The notes under the pieces are model-generated. The model made no database searches. It was given only the letters and a program-made list of their open reading frames with translations, and was not told the DNA's origin. From positions 2,170,001-2,234,000 of the forward strand of contig NZ_CADDWH010000001.1 of assembly GCF_902809865.1 (NCBI RefSeq): a DNA stretch of 64,000 nucleotides. The letters run 5' to 3'. The position numbers were made by a program, and so were the translations under genes. This document shows, in pieces, positions 54,203-61,886 of this stretch. The DNA comes from Halobacillus sp. Marseille-Q1614 (lineage in GTDB: Bacteria > Bacillota > Bacilli > Bacillales > Halobacillaceae). How positions within the stretch are numbered: the first letter of the stretch is position 1; every line of letters starts with the position of its first letter.

Positions 54203-54311
54203 ATATTCTTCCTCCCTTAAAATCATAGCGTGTTAAGAGAGTTCCCGTCTCCGTTTTTTCTAAAACTTCCCAAAAATACTTAAGTCTCCATCGTTATTTA
54301 CATGAAGCCTT

Positions 54312-54542
54312 AGAAAAGAGCTTATTTTATATAAACTCTTTTCTTGCCGCCAGGAACGAAGGTACCCTTCCCTTTCCGCGGACGAGCGCCCGAGCTTCCT
54401 CGCAAAACCCACGCTCGGCGATCTCGGTTCACTCGTTCTTCCGCAGGAGTGGAAGGGTCCTCGCTCCTTGGAATTAGGAAAAAACAGGCTGTCGAGAACT
54501 TTCTCGACAGCCTGAGAGCTTATATAAAATAAGCTTCTTTCT
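54312..54542. repeat. GC-rich palindromic intergenic element
   Basis: Outer inverted repeat: AGCTTATTTTATATAA (54319-54334) and its exact reverse complement at 54520-54535, with near-matching flanks. Inside it, GGAACGAAGGTACCCTTCC (54353 on) and the opposite arm ending CTCGCTCCTTGG (to about 54472) form a second, imperfect inverted repeat around a GC-rich centre, and a perfect 14-bp hairpin CAGGCTGTCGAGAA/TTCTCGACAGCCTG lies at 54485-54514. No protein frame is convincing. The structure resembles the interspersed palindromic repeats of Bacillaceae genomes or a MITE. Confidence 0.6.
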
Positions 54543-54554
54543 GCATACATAAGC

Positions 54555-55364
54555 CTAACGTGAATTGCTTTCTTTTTCTCGTTTCGTATCCTGTTCTCTA
54601 ATCATAAGCTTGAGTTCATCCAGCTCTTTCATGATCTTTTCCATAGATTCGCTCTCTTCCTTTGAATGTTCTGAGAGCTGCTGGGCATTATTAACGATTT
54701 CCCCGACAATTAAATTTAAGATAATAAAGGTTGATACAACTATAAAAGATACAAAGTACAGCCATGACCAGGATGCTTCGCTAAATATCGGACGAAATAC
54801 GCCACTCGCCCAGCTTTCAAGGGTAAAAACCTGGAATAAGGTTAAAGCACTTAATCCAACATTACCGAAATATTCCGGTGTAATCTGCCCAAAAAAATTC
54901 GTACCAATGATCGCATAGACATAAAAAATGATTCCCATAAGTACGATAACAGAACCGATTGCTGGTATCGCCATAAACAAAGCAGTGGTTAACCGTCTTA
55001 AGGAAGGGACGACGGAGATCGTGCGGAGTACACGCAACACTCGTAATATCCGCAAAACCCCAACAAAATGAGTGTTATACAATACTAAGCTTCCAAACAC
55101 AATCGTGAAATCAAAGATATTCCATCCATCTTTAAAGAAGTCCTTACGGTAAACGATTATCTTCAAAACGATTTCTACGGTAAAGATAGATAAAATGAAA
55201 ATATCCAGTAACTCAAAGGTCGGTTGATAGCTTTCATAAATCGATGCATTGGTTGATAGGCCAATGAGAACGGCATTAATTAAAATAATAGCTAAAATGA
55301 TCTGTGAAAACAGTGAATGTTCCACGAAATTTCGTAATTTAATTCTCTTCTCCCTACTTTCCAC
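54555..55364 (-). CDS. NaChBac-type voltage-gated sodium channel
   Basis: Single-domain six-helix ion channel of 269 aa, assembling as a tetramer in the cell membrane. S4 carries Arg at 105, 108, 111 and 114 (RILRVLRVLR), the selectivity filter is TLESWAS (181-187, E183), identical to NaChBac, and S6 (FVSFIVVSTFIILNLIVGEIVNN) leads to a C-terminal coiled coil (SKEESESMEKIMKELDELKLMIREQ). Such channels in alkaliphilic and marine bacilli support Na-coupled motility and pH/salt responses. The GTG start at 55364 has only a weak binding site, so the exact N-terminus is uncertain. Confidence 0.93.
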   Translation of the reverse strand: MESREKRIKLRNFVEHSLFSQIILAIILINAVLIGLSTNASIYESYQPTFELLDIFILSIFTVEIVLKIIVYRKDFFKDGWNIFDFTIVFGSLVLYNTHFVGVLRILRVLRVLRTISVVPSLRRLTTALFMAIPAIGSVIVLMGIIFYVYAIIGTNFFGQITPEYFGNVGLSALTLFQVFTLESWASGVFRPIFSEASWSWLYFVSFIVVSTFIILNLIVGEIVNNAQQLSEHSKEESESMEKIMKELDELKLMIREQDTKREKESNSR

Positions 55365-55601
55365 CTGTAAGATGTCAGCCCAATAGGCTTGACCCCATTA
55401 TATTCTCTACCCCTTCTTTTATAAATGATTTACACCTAACCGTCAAAAAATCGACTAACTTTTCTGAGCTTCCAATAGTGATTCTCAAGTTGTATATTTA
55501 GAATTTTTTGGCAGATTGTAAAATTGGATTGAACCTCTTGCTTGTAGGCTTCCAAGGATTTTTCTGACTGTATGAGTGGATCAGAAGAATAGAGATAGAT
55601 G

Positions 55602-56111
55602 TTATAGCTTGATGTTTATAAAACTGCCGTTAGAGATAATACCCTGGTTCGTCAGGGAATTTTTGCTGAACCTTTTTTCTATCCGTTGAATGACTAGTCC
55701 ATGAGTGACCACAATGACGCGCTTATTTTTAAAGGTATTTGAGAGATTATCCAGATCTCCCCATATGCGTTTCTCTATCTTTCTAATTTCTACGCTGTAC
55801 CATTTTGAAAACGAGGAATTCCCCATTAAATTCTGCCGCTTTTCTCCATTCCAACTCCCATAATCAATCTCTGAAAAGCCATTGGAGACGATCCAGGGGA
55901 CAGCTAAATAAGAGGAAAGGATATCAGCCGATTCCTTCGATCTTTGTAACGGACTGCTGACAATCAAGTCCCAGGCTTCCCCGGCTAACCGTTCCGCACA
56001 CTGCCTGGATTGACAAATCCCTGTCTCGTTGAGGGATGTCGGCGTATGCCCCTGCAGTCTGCCTTCCACATTCCAGTCTGTTTCTCCATGCCTGACAAAA
56101 CAAATCTCCAT
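55602..56111 (-). CDS. histidine phosphatase family protein (second CobC-like)
   Basis: Phosphoglycerate-mutase-fold phosphatase of 169 aa: catalytic RHG (FVRHGETDWN), the RHG-paired SSPLQRSKESA, FSEIDYGSWNG and the second histidine in VIVVTHGLV. Likely a phosphatase of a cobalamin intermediate such as alpha-ribazole phosphate, judged from its place at the end of the cob operon. The second half is short and the C-terminus reads INIKL. It starts one base after the stop of the short CobU paralogue. Confidence 0.8.
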   Translation of the reverse strand: MEICFVRHGETDWNVEGRLQGHTPTSLNETGICQSRQCAERLAGEAWDLIVSSPLQRSKESADILSSYLAVPWIVSNGFSEIDYGSWNGEKRQNLMGNSSFSKWYSVEIRKIEKRIWGDLDNLSNTFKNKRVIVVTHGLVIQRIEKRFSKNSLTNQGIISNGSFINIKL

Positions 56112-56112
56112 C

Positions 56113-56544
56113 TTATTTCAACTGCCTTGAAAGACCGTGCCAGCAATAATGGACTTCTTCCGATAAAGCAGCGGCATTTTGGAGAACCCAGCCGCATAAA
56201 TCACGCCATGCCCGTTCATCCTTGTCGACCGGTACAATGCCACGCCCGACTTCCAGCATGATCAATACGATTGGCTGCTTTCTCTGTTTTTCAATAATTT
56301 TCATATCGGCAATGATAGATTCAAAGTGCTTTCTGACAGGTTCCAGCTCTTTGACTTTTTCCCATTCCTGTCTGACCCAGACTTCCCATCCTTCAATGAC
56401 AATCGAAGAACTGCTGTTTTCATATATTTGTTCCCATTGCGCTAATGGTTGATTATCATACGCTGAAAACCATTGAGCGTCATAGAACTTCTCCCTCACC
56501 CATTTTCTTTTCCCAGCATAGGCACCACCGACCACGAGCTGCAT
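56113..56544 (-). CDS. short CobU-family paralogue lacking key catalytic residues
   Basis: 143-aa protein related to CobU: it starts with MQLVVGGAYAGKRK in place of the P-loop GGARxGKS and ends with GRGIVPVDKDERAWRDLCGWVLQ and HGLSRQLK, matching CobU's EVGLGIVP...RxFRDLxGxxNQ...GIPLRLK. It lacks the Ser/Thr after GK and the RIxxHR segment that carries the guanylylated histidine, which the full CobU of this operon (RISRHR) has. It cannot do the normal transferase reaction as known; a regulatory, partner or different role is possible. The start overlaps the cobC-like gene by 49 nt and has GGAGGTGACTGGAG upstream. Confidence 0.75.
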   Translation of the reverse strand: MQLVVGGAYAGKRKWVREKFYDAQWFSAYDNQPLAQWEQIYENSSSSIVIEGWEVWVRQEWEKVKELEPVRKHFESIIADMKIIEKQRKQPIVLIMLEVGRGIVPVDKDERAWRDLCGWVLQNAAALSEEVHYCWHGLSRQLK

Positions 56545-57116
56545 CTCCAGTCACCTCCATCCTGGTTGAATATCAATCGCGCACCTTGTCCATGGGTAAT
56601 TTTTGTATCTTTAAATGACAGACCCTGTATATACCTGTTCATAATTTCCCGTATCACTCCACCATGGGTCACCATTAAAACATTTTTCCTCTCATTAGTC
56701 TCCAGCAATTCATCTAAGGCTGATCTGACCCGGCTTCTGAAAGATTGATAGTGTTCCCCATTTGGCGGTGCTGACGTCTGCCACTGATTGATCCAGCACT
56801 TATAGGAAGGATCATTCTGGAGTTCGTGATGCGTCTTTCCCTCCCAGTCGCCGAAATCCATTTCACGCAGCCTCGGCTCGGCACATGCCTGCTGATCGGG
56901 CAAAAGATATGCGGAAGTTTCCAAGCAGCGGCACAGGTCGCTCGTAAAAATCCGATCAATCGATATCTCAGATAAATACTGTTTTAAAGGAAACAGGTCC
57001 GTGGGCTTGTCAGTCATGAGCTGCTGGTCCGTATGACCGAGGTAGCGTTTTTCCTTGTTCCACTTCGTCATCCCGTGGCGGACAAAGTATATATGTACAG
57101 AATCAAGAGTCCCCAT
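56496..57116 (-). CDS. cobC: alpha-ribazole-5'-phosphate phosphatase CobC-like
   Basis: Histidine phosphatase of 206 aa: FVRHGMTKWN (catalytic RHG), FTSDLCRCLETSA, LREMDFGDWEG, and MVTHGGVIREI (second His). In cobalamin salvage it removes phosphate from alpha-ribazole phosphate or cobalamin phosphate. AAGGAGGAG precedes the ATG. The 5' end overlaps cobS by 49 nt and the 3' end overlaps the CobU paralogue, so the chain is translationally coupled. Confidence 0.85.
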   Translation of the reverse strand: MGTLDSVHIYFVRHGMTKWNKEKRYLGHTDQQLMTDKPTDLFPLKQYLSEISIDRIFTSDLCRCLETSAYLLPDQQACAEPRLREMDFGDWEGKTHHELQNDPSYKCWINQWQTSAPPNGEHYQSFRSRVRSALDELLETNERKNVLMVTHGGVIREIMNRYIQGLSFKDTKITHGQGARLIFNQDGGDWRCSSWSVVPMLGKENG

Positions 57117-57841
57117 AGCTCTCCTCCTTCAATTGCCGCCCCAAGCATATCACCATTGAGTCCCTTGAATTTATTAAGGTACCACCTTCTGATAAAAATA
57201 AAAAAAATCGCATACCCGACCAGGAGGAACCAGGCTGCCGGCAAAAATCCAACGAAAACGAAGATAGGAAGAAATCCGACAACTATATCTCCAGTGGTCA
57301 AGTGCTGCTGCCATGTAAATGCCAGCCCTTCCTGCTTAGCCGTCCTTGTGGTTCGTAACAGTAATATGGCAACAAACCTGCTGCATGCGGGAATCAGCAG
57401 AAACAGGCCAGCTGCCAGCTGAAAATCAAACGCTGTATCGATCAGCACCCCATAAATCAGGGCCAGTTTCCATAAGAGATGAAAGATAAGAGTAAGCATA
57501 GCGAAACTGCCGATGTGGGGATCCTTCATGATCTCCCACTTCTTTTCTAAGGGAGCATGAGAACCGGCGGCATCCGCTACATCCATCAAACCATCAAGGT
57601 GCAGTCCCCCTGTTAAAACCACCCAGATCGACAGCAGGACAAGTGCTGCAAACCATCCCGGCAGCCACGTATCCACAAGGGAGAAAACAGCTATAACAAG
57701 AAAACCTATTAAAAAACCTATTAAACAAAAAGACTTCAATGCCCCCTTTAATACAGATTTTTCCCACGGTACCGTGACCGGCATCGGGAGCCGTGTCAGA
57801 AACTGCAAGGCCAGCACAAGTCCATAACCAAATCCTTTCAT
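57068..57841 (-). CDS. cobS: adenosylcobinamide-GDP ribazoletransferase CobS
   Basis: Integral membrane enzyme of 257 aa, about six to seven helices, joining alpha-ribazole to adenosylcobinamide-GDP, the last step of nucleotide loop assembly. MKGFGYGLVLALQFLTRLPMPV and the conserved GGLHLDGLMDVADAAGSHAPLEKKWEIMKDPHIGSFA (catalytic acidic region) are hallmarks. It starts one base after cobU ends. Confidence 0.95.
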   Translation of the reverse strand: MKGFGYGLVLALQFLTRLPMPVTVPWEKSVLKGALKSFCLIGFLIGFLVIAVFSLVDTWLPGWFAALVLLSIWVVLTGGLHLDGLMDVADAAGSHAPLEKKWEIMKDPHIGSFAMLTLIFHLLWKLALIYGVLIDTAFDFQLAAGLFLLIPACSRFVAILLLRTTRTAKQEGLAFTWQQHLTTGDIVVGFLPIFVFVGFLPAAWFLLVGYAIFFIFIRRWYLNKFKGLNGDMLGAAIEGGELWGLLILYIYTLSATG

Positions 57842-58375
57842 TCAACCACCCTTCCACTTCTCAGGAATTCCTGCAATCACTTGATAAACTTCATCTGCTG
57901 CTGTGATTACACACTGGTGCAGCTGTTCCAGCATATAGACATAGGATTTAACACTATCCATGTCCGAAGGGATCCCTTCATTGAGATCATTGGAAACAAT
58001 ATAGAGGTGCAATTGCTGCTGCCTGGCTATCGCTGTCCAGCTGCTGACTTCCTGGAATATTTCTTTCCATCCAGACTGGTTAATGAAAAGCTTATTACTG
58101 AGCCATACCGTCAGGCAATCGATCAACACCGTACTTCCTTGTTCTATTTTTTCTAATGCGGCCTGCACCTCGGCAGGCGCCTCGATAGTCTGCCACTCTT
58201 CTCCTCTTTCCAATCGGTGACGAGAAATGCGAGCTTCCATTTCTTCATCTGAGGTCATGGAAGTAGCTACATAATACAGCTTTCCATTCTTTTGGCTGTG
58301 ACAGCTTGCCAGTGCCTGCTTTTCTGCAAAACTGCTCTTTCCACAACGGGCCCCGCCTGAGATAAACGTCAGCAC
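57842..58375 (-). CDS. cobU: adenosylcobinamide kinase/guanylyltransferase CobU
   Basis: Bifunctional enzyme that phosphorylates adenosylcobinamide and transfers GMP. P-loop GGARCGKSS, the RISRHR segment with the guanylylated His, and the CobU core (VLIDCLTVWLSNKLF...IVSNDLNEGIP...VYMLEQLHQCVITAADEVYQVIAGIP). I take GTG 58375, eight bases behind GGAGGG, rather than ATG 58390, which has no binding site; the result is 177 aa. It overlaps the cobD 3' end by 7 nt. Full-length partner to the short paralogue downstream. Confidence 0.9.
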   Translation of the reverse strand: MLTFISGGARCGKSSFAEKQALASCHSQKNGKLYYVATSMTSDEEMEARISRHRLERGEEWQTIEAPAEVQAALEKIEQGSTVLIDCLTVWLSNKLFINQSGWKEIFQEVSSWTAIARQQQLHLYIVSNDLNEGIPSDMDSVKSYVYMLEQLHQCVITAADEVYQVIAGIPEKWKGG

Positions 58376-59451
58376 TTCTGTTCCCTCCATTTTCTAAGCA
58401 CGTGGAGGAGGTGATCATTTTCCTCAGAAGACCGGACAGCGAGCCTCAGATATTGACCGTTCAATCCGAGAAAATTATCGGTATGCCGGGGAATGATATG
58501 ATGTTCAACTAAAAACCGAAACAGCTCGTCCATATCCTGAGGGCGGGCTTCATCCCTCAGCAAATAAAAGTTGATGCTCGAGATAGTATGTGTAAAATCA
58601 AGTGACGTCAGCTTTTCAGCCAGCTTCCCCAGTTCCCCGTCCAGCCATTTTTTCGTTTCCTTCATATACTCTTCATCTGTCAGCAGCGCAGGCAGTAAAG
58701 CCGCCGTGATTCCATTGACACTCCATGTAGGCTGCTTTGACTGCAGCTTCTTTATACAGTTTTCTGATGCCATCACATAGCCAGCCCGAAGGCCTGGCAG
58801 TGCAAATATCTTCGTCAATGACCGAAGGATGATCAAGTTTGAATAGGCAGCAAGCAGCCATTGAACCGAGGCCTCCTCATCCATTAAGAAATGCACGAAC
58901 GCTTCATCAACCACGATTGTCGTGCCGGTCTTTAAACCAAGCTTCAACAGATACTCCACATCGTTGATCGGCAGAACACTTCCCGTGGGATTATTCGGCC
59001 GGCATAGAAACACCACATCCACCTCAGGCAATACTTGGACCATCTCATCGACTGGAAAATAAAACCTATCATCAAGTGTGAGACGTGTAACCGTAACGTC
59101 AAATGCCTGACATGCCCGCTCGTACTCCGAAAACGTCGGATCAATGATCAACGCTGTTCGGCCTTGGAAAAGCTGTGCCGTTAGAAAAATCGCTTCTGCT
59201 CCGCCATTCGTCAAAAGGACCTGTTCCTTATCCACACCTTCTTGTCGTGCAAGGGAGGAATTTGCTTCCAAATAGGAGGGGTCGGGATAATGCTCCACCT
59301 CTTCCATAAGCTGAGGAAGGCGCGCGGACAGCCAGGCAGGCGGTCCCAGGGGATTTATATTAGCGCTGAAATCATAGACTCTCCCTTTCTCCTCTATATT
59401 AAAAGAAGCAATGATGCGTCGGGGCTGACCCCCATGGGCTGGCAGTACCAT
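58369..59451 (-). CDS. cobD: threonine-phosphate decarboxylase CobD
   Basis: PLP enzyme of the aspartate aminotransferase fold, 360 aa, that makes (R)-1-amino-2-propanol O-phosphate, the linker attached by CbiB. Motifs: NINPLGPP (N-terminus), FLCRPNNPTG, DEAFVHF and the Schiff-base lysine in ILRSLTKIFALPGLRAGYV. Ribosome binding site GGAGGAG. Lies between cbiB and cobU in the same operon, as expected for the linker step. Confidence 0.95.
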   Translation of the reverse strand: MVLPAHGGQPRRIIASFNIEEKGRVYDFSANINPLGPPAWLSARLPQLMEEVEHYPDPSYLEANSSLARQEGVDKEQVLLTNGGAEAIFLTAQLFQGRTALIIDPTFSEYERACQAFDVTVTRLTLDDRFYFPVDEMVQVLPEVDVVFLCRPNNPTGSVLPINDVEYLLKLGLKTGTTIVVDEAFVHFLMDEEASVQWLLAAYSNLIILRSLTKIFALPGLRAGYVMASENCIKKLQSKQPTWSVNGITAALLPALLTDEEYMKETKKWLDGELGKLAEKLTSLDFTHTISSINFYLLRDEARPQDMDELFRFLVEHHIIPRHTDNFLGLNGQYLRLAVRSSEENDHLLHVLRKWREQKC

Positions 59452-59464
59452 TCTTTTCTCCTCC

Positions 59465-60418
59465 TTATATTAGCCATAGCAATAACATAGAAATTAATAC
59501 AAACACACCCCATCCGCCGTGCATGATCACGATCGACTGGTGGATATGCTCCGCTTTCAGTGCTGTTAACGTATTGCCGATTTTACTACGGTTGGATACT
59601 ACCCCTTTATATGTATTAACACCGCCGAGCTGGACACCAAGCAATCCAGCTGTCATTGCCTCCGGCCAGCCGCTGTTCGGACTTGGGTGCTTGCTGGCAT
59701 CACGAAGCGTAATCCGATAAGCAGCCGTTTTATTGAACCCCGGCCGCAGCCAGGCAGCAAGCCACATACAAATGGCGGTAATTCTAGCGGGTATCCAGTT
59801 TAGAAAATCATCAAACCGGGCGGAAGCAAATCCAAAGTTTTCGTACCTGTCATTTTTATAACCGACCATCGAATCAAGTGTGTTCACGGCCCGGTAGGCC
59901 ATTGTCAGAGGGGCACCTCCGATCAATGCCCAAAACAACGGAGCGATGATGCCATCGACCGTATTCTCTGCGACTGTCTCTACGGTGCCGCGGACGACTT
60001 CTGATTCAGGCAGGTGTTTTGTATCACGCCCGACGATATAGCTAAGCTTCTCACGCGCTGTCTCCATATCCCCGTCACGTAAAGGCTTCTCTACTTCTTC
60101 TCCCGCTTGCTGCAGGCCTTTGATAGCTATTGTCGATGATATAAAGTAGACTTCAAGCACAGCTGCTGCCCAGAAAGACAATTGCCCCGCCAGATAGACA
60201 GCCGCTGCTGTAATCAAGGTAGTCATAGCAATTATGACAGTCAGCAGCAAGAATCCCTTTGCCCTCAGCCGGGCCCCTTTATTCCACTTTTCATCCAAGA
60301 ATGAAATGATTTTACCGATCAACACGACAGGGTGGGGGAAAAATTTCGGGTCTCCGATCAGCAGGTCCAGAATTATCGCTGCCATAATGAGAAATAGATG
60401 AGATTCAAAACAGCCCAT
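59465..60418 (-). CDS. cbiB: adenosylcobinamide-phosphate synthase CbiB
   Basis: Membrane enzyme of 317 aa, four or five helices, that attaches aminopropanol phosphate to adenosylcobyric acid. LDLLIGDPKFFPHPVVLIGKIISFLD, GAPLTMAYRAVNTLDSMVGYKNDRYENFGFASARFDD and HPSPNSGWPEAMTAGLLGVQLGG are family hallmarks. Its ATG follows the stop of the btuD-cbiZ fusion directly (TAA then ATG), showing coupling. Confidence 0.95.
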   Translation of the reverse strand: MGCFESHLFLIMAAIILDLLIGDPKFFPHPVVLIGKIISFLDEKWNKGARLRAKGFLLLTVIIAMTTLITAAAVYLAGQLSFWAAAVLEVYFISSTIAIKGLQQAGEEVEKPLRDGDMETAREKLSYIVGRDTKHLPESEVVRGTVETVAENTVDGIIAPLFWALIGGAPLTMAYRAVNTLDSMVGYKNDRYENFGFASARFDDFLNWIPARITAICMWLAAWLRPGFNKTAAYRITLRDASKHPSPNSGWPEAMTAGLLGVQLGGVNTYKGVVSNRSKIGNTLTALKAEHIHQSIVIMHGGWGVFVLISMLLLWLI

Positions 60419-61882
60419 TTATTTGCCCGTTCTCTTCCAGTAATTTTCTATTGCTTCCGTAACAGCGCGATAAACACTTTGTCCAATTGCCTTGCCGACC
60501 CGGGTTCCCGAGCCTGCATACGGAGTGGGCTTGCCGTTCTGAGCAGCGGCAATTGCGATGCTGTCTGTCGATGTACCGGTCGCTATACTATCTGCAGCCG
60601 GATCGATCACCTCCAGGTCAGCAAATGCCTTGGTTTTCGCCTCTGTTGCGGACTGTACCGCATTGACGAAGGCTCCGTCTGTCAAATGAGCATCGAGGAA
60701 AACCATGATATTTACGGTGCCGATCTGCCATGCTTCATTTAGTGAATGATCTTTCGAAATATCCAACGCGTTGGAAACCCCTGCTGTTACGACAGTGAAA
60801 ATATCAGTATCCTGGATTTTTTCCTTAACGAACGCTTTATCGGTGAGCTTCACCGCGGTCATCATCCCCAGTGTTTCACCCGCAGAAATGTCCTCTTCCT
60901 TCAGCCACTTAAGAATATCGTCTGCCGGGTGTGAACAGTTGTAATTTTTGGGTACATGAAAATTACAAAAATGGCTGAGCCACTGAAATCCTTCTCCTAC
61001 AACAGCATTGGAAAGAACCCGGAGCGGCCGTGGAAACGTAATATGGATACGGTGATCATTTTCGTCGATTGCTGCCTCCAGTGAATGAGGATTGTTATGT
61101 TTCATTTCCTGTGGAGCGACAAGCAGCTGCGGTTTCGCGAGGGTAGGATGGCTGTGATGTTTAATATCCACTTCATACACCTTTTGCAGTAAGGATTCAT
61201 TTTTCAATACGGAAAGGTCACCCTTTTTCACAAGCCGTCCTTTATGGAGGGCGCCAAATTTATTTGCGAATAAGGCTGCCGTGTTCAAATCATGCAAAAT
61301 GGAGATGATCGTCATCCGGCGGTTGGCCTGGTGCTCCTTTAAATGCTGCAGCATCTCGACGGTATGCTTGACGTCCAGATGATTGGTCGGCTCGTCTAAA
61401 AACAGGATCTTCGGTTCCTGGGCAAGAGCTTTCGCCAATAGCACTCGCTGCTTTTCACCTCCGCTCAGCCACTTGAAGGGTTTCCTGCGATATTGGTAGA
61501 CTTCCGTCTGCCTCATGACTTCTGAGACGATTTCCTTATCCCTCCGGGAGATATGCTTGATCAGACCCTTCTGGTGGGGATAGCGGCCAAGCATCACAAT
61601 TTCTTCTACCGAAAAATCAAATTCCACATGGGAGGTCTGGGCGAGCACAGCCATTGTTTCTGCTTTTTTTCTCGAAGAATACGATTGGATAGACTTCCCT
61701 AAAACCTGGACTGTTCCCCTTGAAGGTTCTAAAGCTCCAGTCATCAGCCTCAGAAGTGTCGTCTTTCCACTCCCATTTGGTCCGATCAAGGCGAAAAAGT
61801 CACCTTCTTCAATTGTAAGGTCTATGCCTTTAAGAATATCTTTGTTCTGGTATCCGCCTGATATGCCCCGCACTTCAATCAT
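60419..61882 (-). CDS. BtuD-like ABC ATPase fused to CbiZ amidohydrolase
   Basis: Two-domain protein of 487 aa. Residues 1-250 are the corrinoid ABC transporter ATPase: Walker A IGPNGSGKTT, signature WLSGGEKQR, Walker B ILFLDEPTNHLD, switch ILHD. Residues about 260-487 are a CbiZ domain (TFPRPLRVLSNAVVGEGFQWLSHFCNFHVPKNYNCSHPADDI...VTAGVSNAL...NIMVFLDAHLTDGAFVNAVQSATEAKTKAFADLEV...STDSIAIAA), which hydrolyses adenosylcobinamide to adenosylcobyric acid. The fusion would couple corrinoid import to remodelling of the incoming cobinamide. GGAGGGGG precedes the start. Confidence 0.93.
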   Translation of the reverse strand: MIEVRGISGGYQNKDILKGIDLTIEEGDFFALIGPNGSGKTTLLRLMTGALEPSRGTVQVLGKSIQSYSSRKKAETMAVLAQTSHVEFDFSVEEIVMLGRYPHQKGLIKHISRRDKEIVSEVMRQTEVYQYRRKPFKWLSGGEKQRVLLAKALAQEPKILFLDEPTNHLDVKHTVEMLQHLKEHQANRRMTIISILHDLNTAALFANKFGALHKGRLVKKGDLSVLKNESLLQKVYEVDIKHHSHPTLAKPQLLVAPQEMKHNNPHSLEAAIDENDHRIHITFPRPLRVLSNAVVGEGFQWLSHFCNFHVPKNYNCSHPADDILKWLKEEDISAGETLGMMTAVKLTDKAFVKEKIQDTDIFTVVTAGVSNALDISKDHSLNEAWQIGTVNIMVFLDAHLTDGAFVNAVQSATEAKTKAFADLEVIDPAADSIATGTSTDSIAIAAAQNGKPTPYAGSGTRVGKAIGQSVYRAVTEAIENYWKRTGK

Positions 61883-61886
61883 TTGT

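Noticed and set aside
54260-54550. 96-codon minus-strand and 62-codon plus-strand frames through the palindromic element
   Set aside because: Both are produced by the GC-rich inverted repeat and have Pro/Arg/Ser-rich composition with no family resemblance.
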